From contig DATCDK010000064.1 in NCBI GenBank assembly GCA_036510735.1, positions 9,815-73,814 on the forward strand: DNA of 64,000 nucleotides, given 5' to 3'. The stretch is from PALSA-607 sp036510735. GTDB lineage: Bacteria; Actinomycetota; Actinomycetes; Acidothermales; Acidothermaceae. Position numbers and translations under genes: made by a program. Below, piece by piece: positions 61,695-64,000 of this stretch. The first letter of the stretch is position 1. Every line of letters starts with the position of its first letter. Under the pieces are notes generated by a model, which was given only the letters and a program-made list of their open reading frames with translations, was not told where the DNA came from and did not search any database.

Positions 61695-63245
61695 ATGACG
61701 ATCAGCGAGAAGGAACCGGTGCGCGACGCCGATCCTTTCGGCGATGTCGATGCCCGGCGCGATCTCGATCCGGCGCGCGATCTCGATCCGGCGGGCGACA
61801 TCGACCCGTCCGCCGTCCGTGCGTCGGGCGTTGACCCCGTGCGGATGGCGATCGCGCTGGAGGTTTTCGAGGAACTCGACGAACTCCCTGTCGACCATCC
61901 GCAGGCCATCGAGGTGCGCCGGGCGACCGCACGTCTCTACAAGACCGTGAAGCAGCGCAACCGTAAGCAGAAGCGGGCGGCCGTTGTCGCCGCCGACGAA
62001 GCGGTGACGGCGGCTACTGCGACCGGGGCGCCGGGCCGGATCGATGACGAGACGCAGGGCTTGGCCCTCACCGTGACGACGACTGCGCCCACGGTTGGCA
62101 CCTTGGGCAAGGCGCGCGCCTGCTACATCTGCAAGGAGCGCTACCGCGAAGTCGACGCGTTCTACCACCAGCTGTGTCCAACGTGCGCGGCGCTGAATCG
62201 CAGCCGCCGTGACGCCCGCACCGATCTGAGCGGTCGTCGCGCATTGCTGACGGGCGGTCGCGCAAAGATCGGGATGTACATCGCGTTGCGTCTGTTGCGC
62301 GATGGCGCGCACACGACAATCACCACTCGCTTTCCCACTGACGCCGCGCGCCGCTTCACCGACATGCACGACAGCTCGCGGTGGTTGCATCGCTTGAGCA
62401 TCGTGGGCATCGACCTGCGTGATCCCTCTCAGGTGGTCGAACTCGCCGAGGCAGTTGCCGCACAGGGACCGCTCGACATCCTGATCAACAACGCAGCGCA
62501 GACTGTGCGCCGGACTCCGGGTGCATACGCGCAGCTCATTGCGGCGGAGAGCGCGCCGCTGCCGGATGGGCCGCGTCCGGAGTTGATCGAGCTCGGGTAC
62601 TCCGTGGGCGCCGCGCCTGCCGCAATCGGTGCGCATCATGGGACTCATGAGCTAACGCCGCATGCGCTGACCGCCCTCGCCTTGACCAGCGGGTCGGCAT
62701 CCCTCGAGCGCGTCGCCGAACAGACGGCGATCGACGCCGGCGGTTTGGTGCCCGACCTCGATGCCGTGAACAGCTGGACGCGGCGCGTGCATGAGGTCGA
62801 CCCCGTCGAGTTGCTCGAAGTGCAGCTGTGCAACGTGATTGCGCCATTTGTGCTGGTGAGCCGGTTGCGCGCATCGATGGCGGCGGCGACTGCGCGCCGC
62901 AAGTACGTCGTGAACGTGTCGGCGATGGAGGGCCAGTTCGGCCGGATCTACAAGGGCGCTGGCCATCCGCACACGAACATGGCGAAGGCCGCGGTGAACA
63001 TGCTGACGCGCACGAGTGCGCGGGATCTGTACGCCGAGGGCATTCTGATGACCAGCGTCGACACCGGTTGGATCACCGATGAGCGGCCACATCCCACCAA
63101 GGCACGGCTCGCGAACGAGGGCTTCCACGCGCCGCTCGACCTCATCGACGGCGCGGCGCGCGTGTACGACCCGATCGTGCGGGGCGAGCAAGGCGAAGAT
63201 CTTTACGATTGCTTCCTCAAGGACTACACAAAGTCCGCGTGGTAA
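61695..63245 (+). CDS. SDR-fold protein with N-terminal zinc knuckle, atypical active site
   Basis: 516 residues. The acidic start has an 18-bp/6-residue repeat (ARDLDP). A basic helix follows (RNRKQKR, about 88-94), then a zinc knuckle with Cys143, Cys146, Cys161 and Cys164 (CYIC...CPTC), then an SDR domain (about 180-500): TGGRAKIG 186-193, NNAA 265-268 and Ser409 in NVSAMEG. The position four before Lys431 (TNMAK) is Thr427, not the catalytic Tyr of YxxxK. An insertion of about 90 residues follows NNAA. Likely NAD(P)-binding with changed or lost dehydrogenase chemistry. I believe homologues exist widely, but the role is unknown to me. Confidence 0.82.
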   Translation: MTISEKEPVRDADPFGDVDARRDLDPARDLDPAGDIDPSAVRASGVDPVRMAIALEVFEELDELPVDHPQAIEVRRATARLYKTVKQRNRKQKRAAVVAADEAVTAATATGAPGRIDDETQGLALTVTTTAPTVGTLGKARACYICKERYREVDAFYHQLCPTCAALNRSRRDARTDLSGRRALLTGGRAKIGMYIALRLLRDGAHTTITTRFPTDAARRFTDMHDSSRWLHRLSIVGIDLRDPSQVVELAEAVAAQGPLDILINNAAQTVRRTPGAYAQLIAAESAPLPDGPRPELIELGYSVGAAPAAIGAHHGTHELTPHALTALALTSGSASLERVAEQTAIDAGGLVPDLDAVNSWTRRVHEVDPVELLEVQLCNVIAPFVLVSRLRASMAAATARRKYVVNVSAMEGQFGRIYKGAGHPHTNMAKAAVNMLTRTSARDLYAEGILMTSVDTGWITDERPHPTKARLANEGFHAPLDLIDGAARVYDPIVRGEQGEDLYDCFLKDYTKSAW

Positions 63246-63307
63246 GCGAGCGGGTCGGCCGGCGTAGAAGTCGGGGCCGAGGGCGGTCTGGTAGGAGGGC
63301 GGTTGCC

Positions 63308-63781
63308 GTGGCTGGTGTGACCGAACGTCCGACGCTGTTTGACTTCGCTGGTGGCGAGCCCGCGTTTCTGGCGCTAGCCAACGCACATCACGTGCTGTGT
63401 CTTGCGGATCCCGAGCTGAACCACCCGTTCTCGCACCCCGGCGGAAATCCACAGCACATTGCGCGGCTGGCCGCGTACTGGGGCGAGGTCATGGGCGGGC
63501 CGCCGAAGTACTCCCAGTCGTGCGGCGACCAGTCCTCACTGCAGCAGCTGCACGCGGGTAACGGCGACATGACCGATCTCGGACGCCGATTCGTCGCGTG
63601 CTTTGTGCAAGCTGCCGACGACGCAGGGTTGCCGGATGATCCAGGCTTTCGTGCCGCGCTACGCGCGTACATGGAGTGGGCGGTCAGCGACGTGCTCGTC
63701 TACTCGCCGCAGGGCGCGCAGGTACCGACCGGACTGCCGATACCGCACTGGTCGTGGGACGGCCTGCAGACGGACGACTAA
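63308..63781 (+). CDS. Truncated-hemoglobin-like globin
   Basis: 157 residues from GTG 63308, with GGAGGG about 10 bp upstream; the frame is open further 5' but only as basic low-complexity sequence. The globin pattern is FLALANAHHVLCLADPELNHPFSHPGGNPQHIARLAAYWGEVMGGPPKYS. The His in PQHIARLAAYW is a candidate proximal (F8) haem ligand, with WAVSDVLVYS near the end. This resembles group II-like actinobacterial globins. Haem binding and function are inferred. It directly follows the SDR-like gene (62 bp). Confidence 0.8.
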   Translation: MAGVTERPTLFDFAGGEPAFLALANAHHVLCLADPELNHPFSHPGGNPQHIARLAAYWGEVMGGPPKYSQSCGDQSSLQQLHAGNGDMTDLGRRFVACFVQAADDAGLPDDPGFRAALRAYMEWAVSDVLVYSPQGAQVPTGLPIPHWSWDGLQTDD

Positions 63782-63840
63782 TGGACGTCCCGCCCTATCC
63801 GGATCCGCGCCCCTAATCCCGCACAAATGCCCGGGCTCGC

Positions 63841-64000
63841 CTACGGGTCGAGTTCGCGTACGCGGTAGCGGCTGTGTAGTCGGGGTCGTTGTTCGGGGTC
63901 AAGCCATTTGGGTGGGATGAACCACGGCAGGCCGTCGATGATTTTGATGGTCCAGCCGTCGCGATGGACGCGGTCGTGGTGGTGCACGCAGAGCAGGGCG
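63841..64000 (-). CDS. HNH endonuclease (13E12/DUF222 type), C-terminal fragment
   Basis: A minus-strand frame enters from the right window edge and ends at TAG 63841-63843. The 52 visible residues read ALLCVHHHDRVHRDGWTIKI, then GLPWFIPPKWLDPEQRPR. This matches the end of HNH domains in 13E12-repeat (DUF222) proteins, with the LCxxHHxxxHxxGW metal-site pattern. The start lies beyond the window. Such genes occur in many copies in actinobacterial genomes and are often associated with repeats. Confidence 0.85.
   Translation of the reverse strand, partial: ALLCVHHHDRVHRDGWTIKIIDGLPWFIPPKWLDPEQRPRLHSRYRVRELDP

Noticed and set aside
61350..62648. 432-codon minus-strand frame, and similar long antisense frames at 24424-25410, 30542-31732 and 46361-47257
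   Set aside because: All are shadows of well-supported genes on the + strand; long antisense frames are expected at this GC content and codon bias.
1..64000. Search for tRNA, rRNA, CRISPR arrays, transposases, integrases and att sites
   Set aside because: None seen: no regularly spaced repeats with unique spacers, no transposase or integrase proteins, and no recognisable tRNA cloverleaf by eye. A dedicated tRNA scan was not possible.

Overview
The window is a high-GC, gene-dense actinobacterial chromosome segment. The evidence is pervasive GC-rich third positions, many GTG starts, ATGA/GTGA start-stop overlaps, actinobacterial families (DUF6510, TIGR00027-type methyltransferase, SigG/TIGR02960-like ECF sigma factor, 13E12-type HNH protein) and an actinobacterial-style hopanoid locus. 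A Frankiales/Jatrophihabitans-like lineage is plausible, but this is inference. No rRNA, tRNA, CRISPR, insertion sequence or prophage is visible. The window is cut inside an ABC-2 permease gene on the left and inside an HNH endonuclease gene on the right.

Layout. 1-9.3 kb: permease end, an SDR, an unknown TIM-barrel-like protein coupled to a D-aminoacylase, an AraC/VOC pair, an FMN alpha-hydroxy-acid oxidase, another VOC protein, a small membrane protein and an Asp-box beta-propeller lipoprotein. 9.3-11.75 kb: a GntR(YtrA)-ABC ATPase-permease operon with a clear operator. 12-19.4 kb: PilZ protein, VOC protein, ECF sigma factor behind tandem palindromes, STAS protein, lipoproteins, DHFR-like reductase, membrane-anchored trypsin-like protease and glutathione peroxidase. 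19.4-26.5 kb: hopanoid locus (aminotransferase HpnO divergent from polyprenyl synthase - squalene-hopene cyclase - HpnG/IspH fusion - HpnH). 26.5-35.6 kb: frameshifted membrane sensor, PLP decarboxylase, stress-type membrane protein, PAS-PAS-GGDEF-EAL protein, methyltransferase, alditol oxidase and aldo/keto reductase.

35.6-45.6 kb is the most system-like region. A 3-dehydroshikimate dehydratase (QuiC1 type) and a type II dehydroquinate dehydratase are transcribed away from a TetR regulator. On the other side of the regulator lie a zinc MDR dehydrogenase, a complete Liv-type ABC importer and a shortened EboE-like TIM-barrel protein. Near-identical palindromes sit in front of both arms, so the locus looks like one TetR-controlled import and oxidation pathway for quinate, shikimate or a related cyclitol, ending at protocatechuate.

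45.7-64 kb: a GTP-type PEP carboxykinase with an altered P-loop, a GH65 phosphorylase with its beta-phosphoglucomutase, a sulfite-oxidase-like/ferredoxin-reductase/DUF6510/CtaG group, a strong bidirectional terminator, an IclR-led glycine-betaine-type ABC operon whose binding protein is circularly permuted, two GNAT acetyltransferases, a nucleoside deaminase, a large lipoprotein, an unusual zinc-knuckle SDR and a truncated-globin-like protein.

The most notable observations are the permuted betaine-type binding protein, the TetR-linked cyclitol locus with EboE, the HpnG-IspH fusion, the tandem palindromes at the sigma-factor start, and the SDR that has gained a zinc knuckle and lost its catalytic tyrosine. 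All family assignments were made by reading the sequence; no database search was run.
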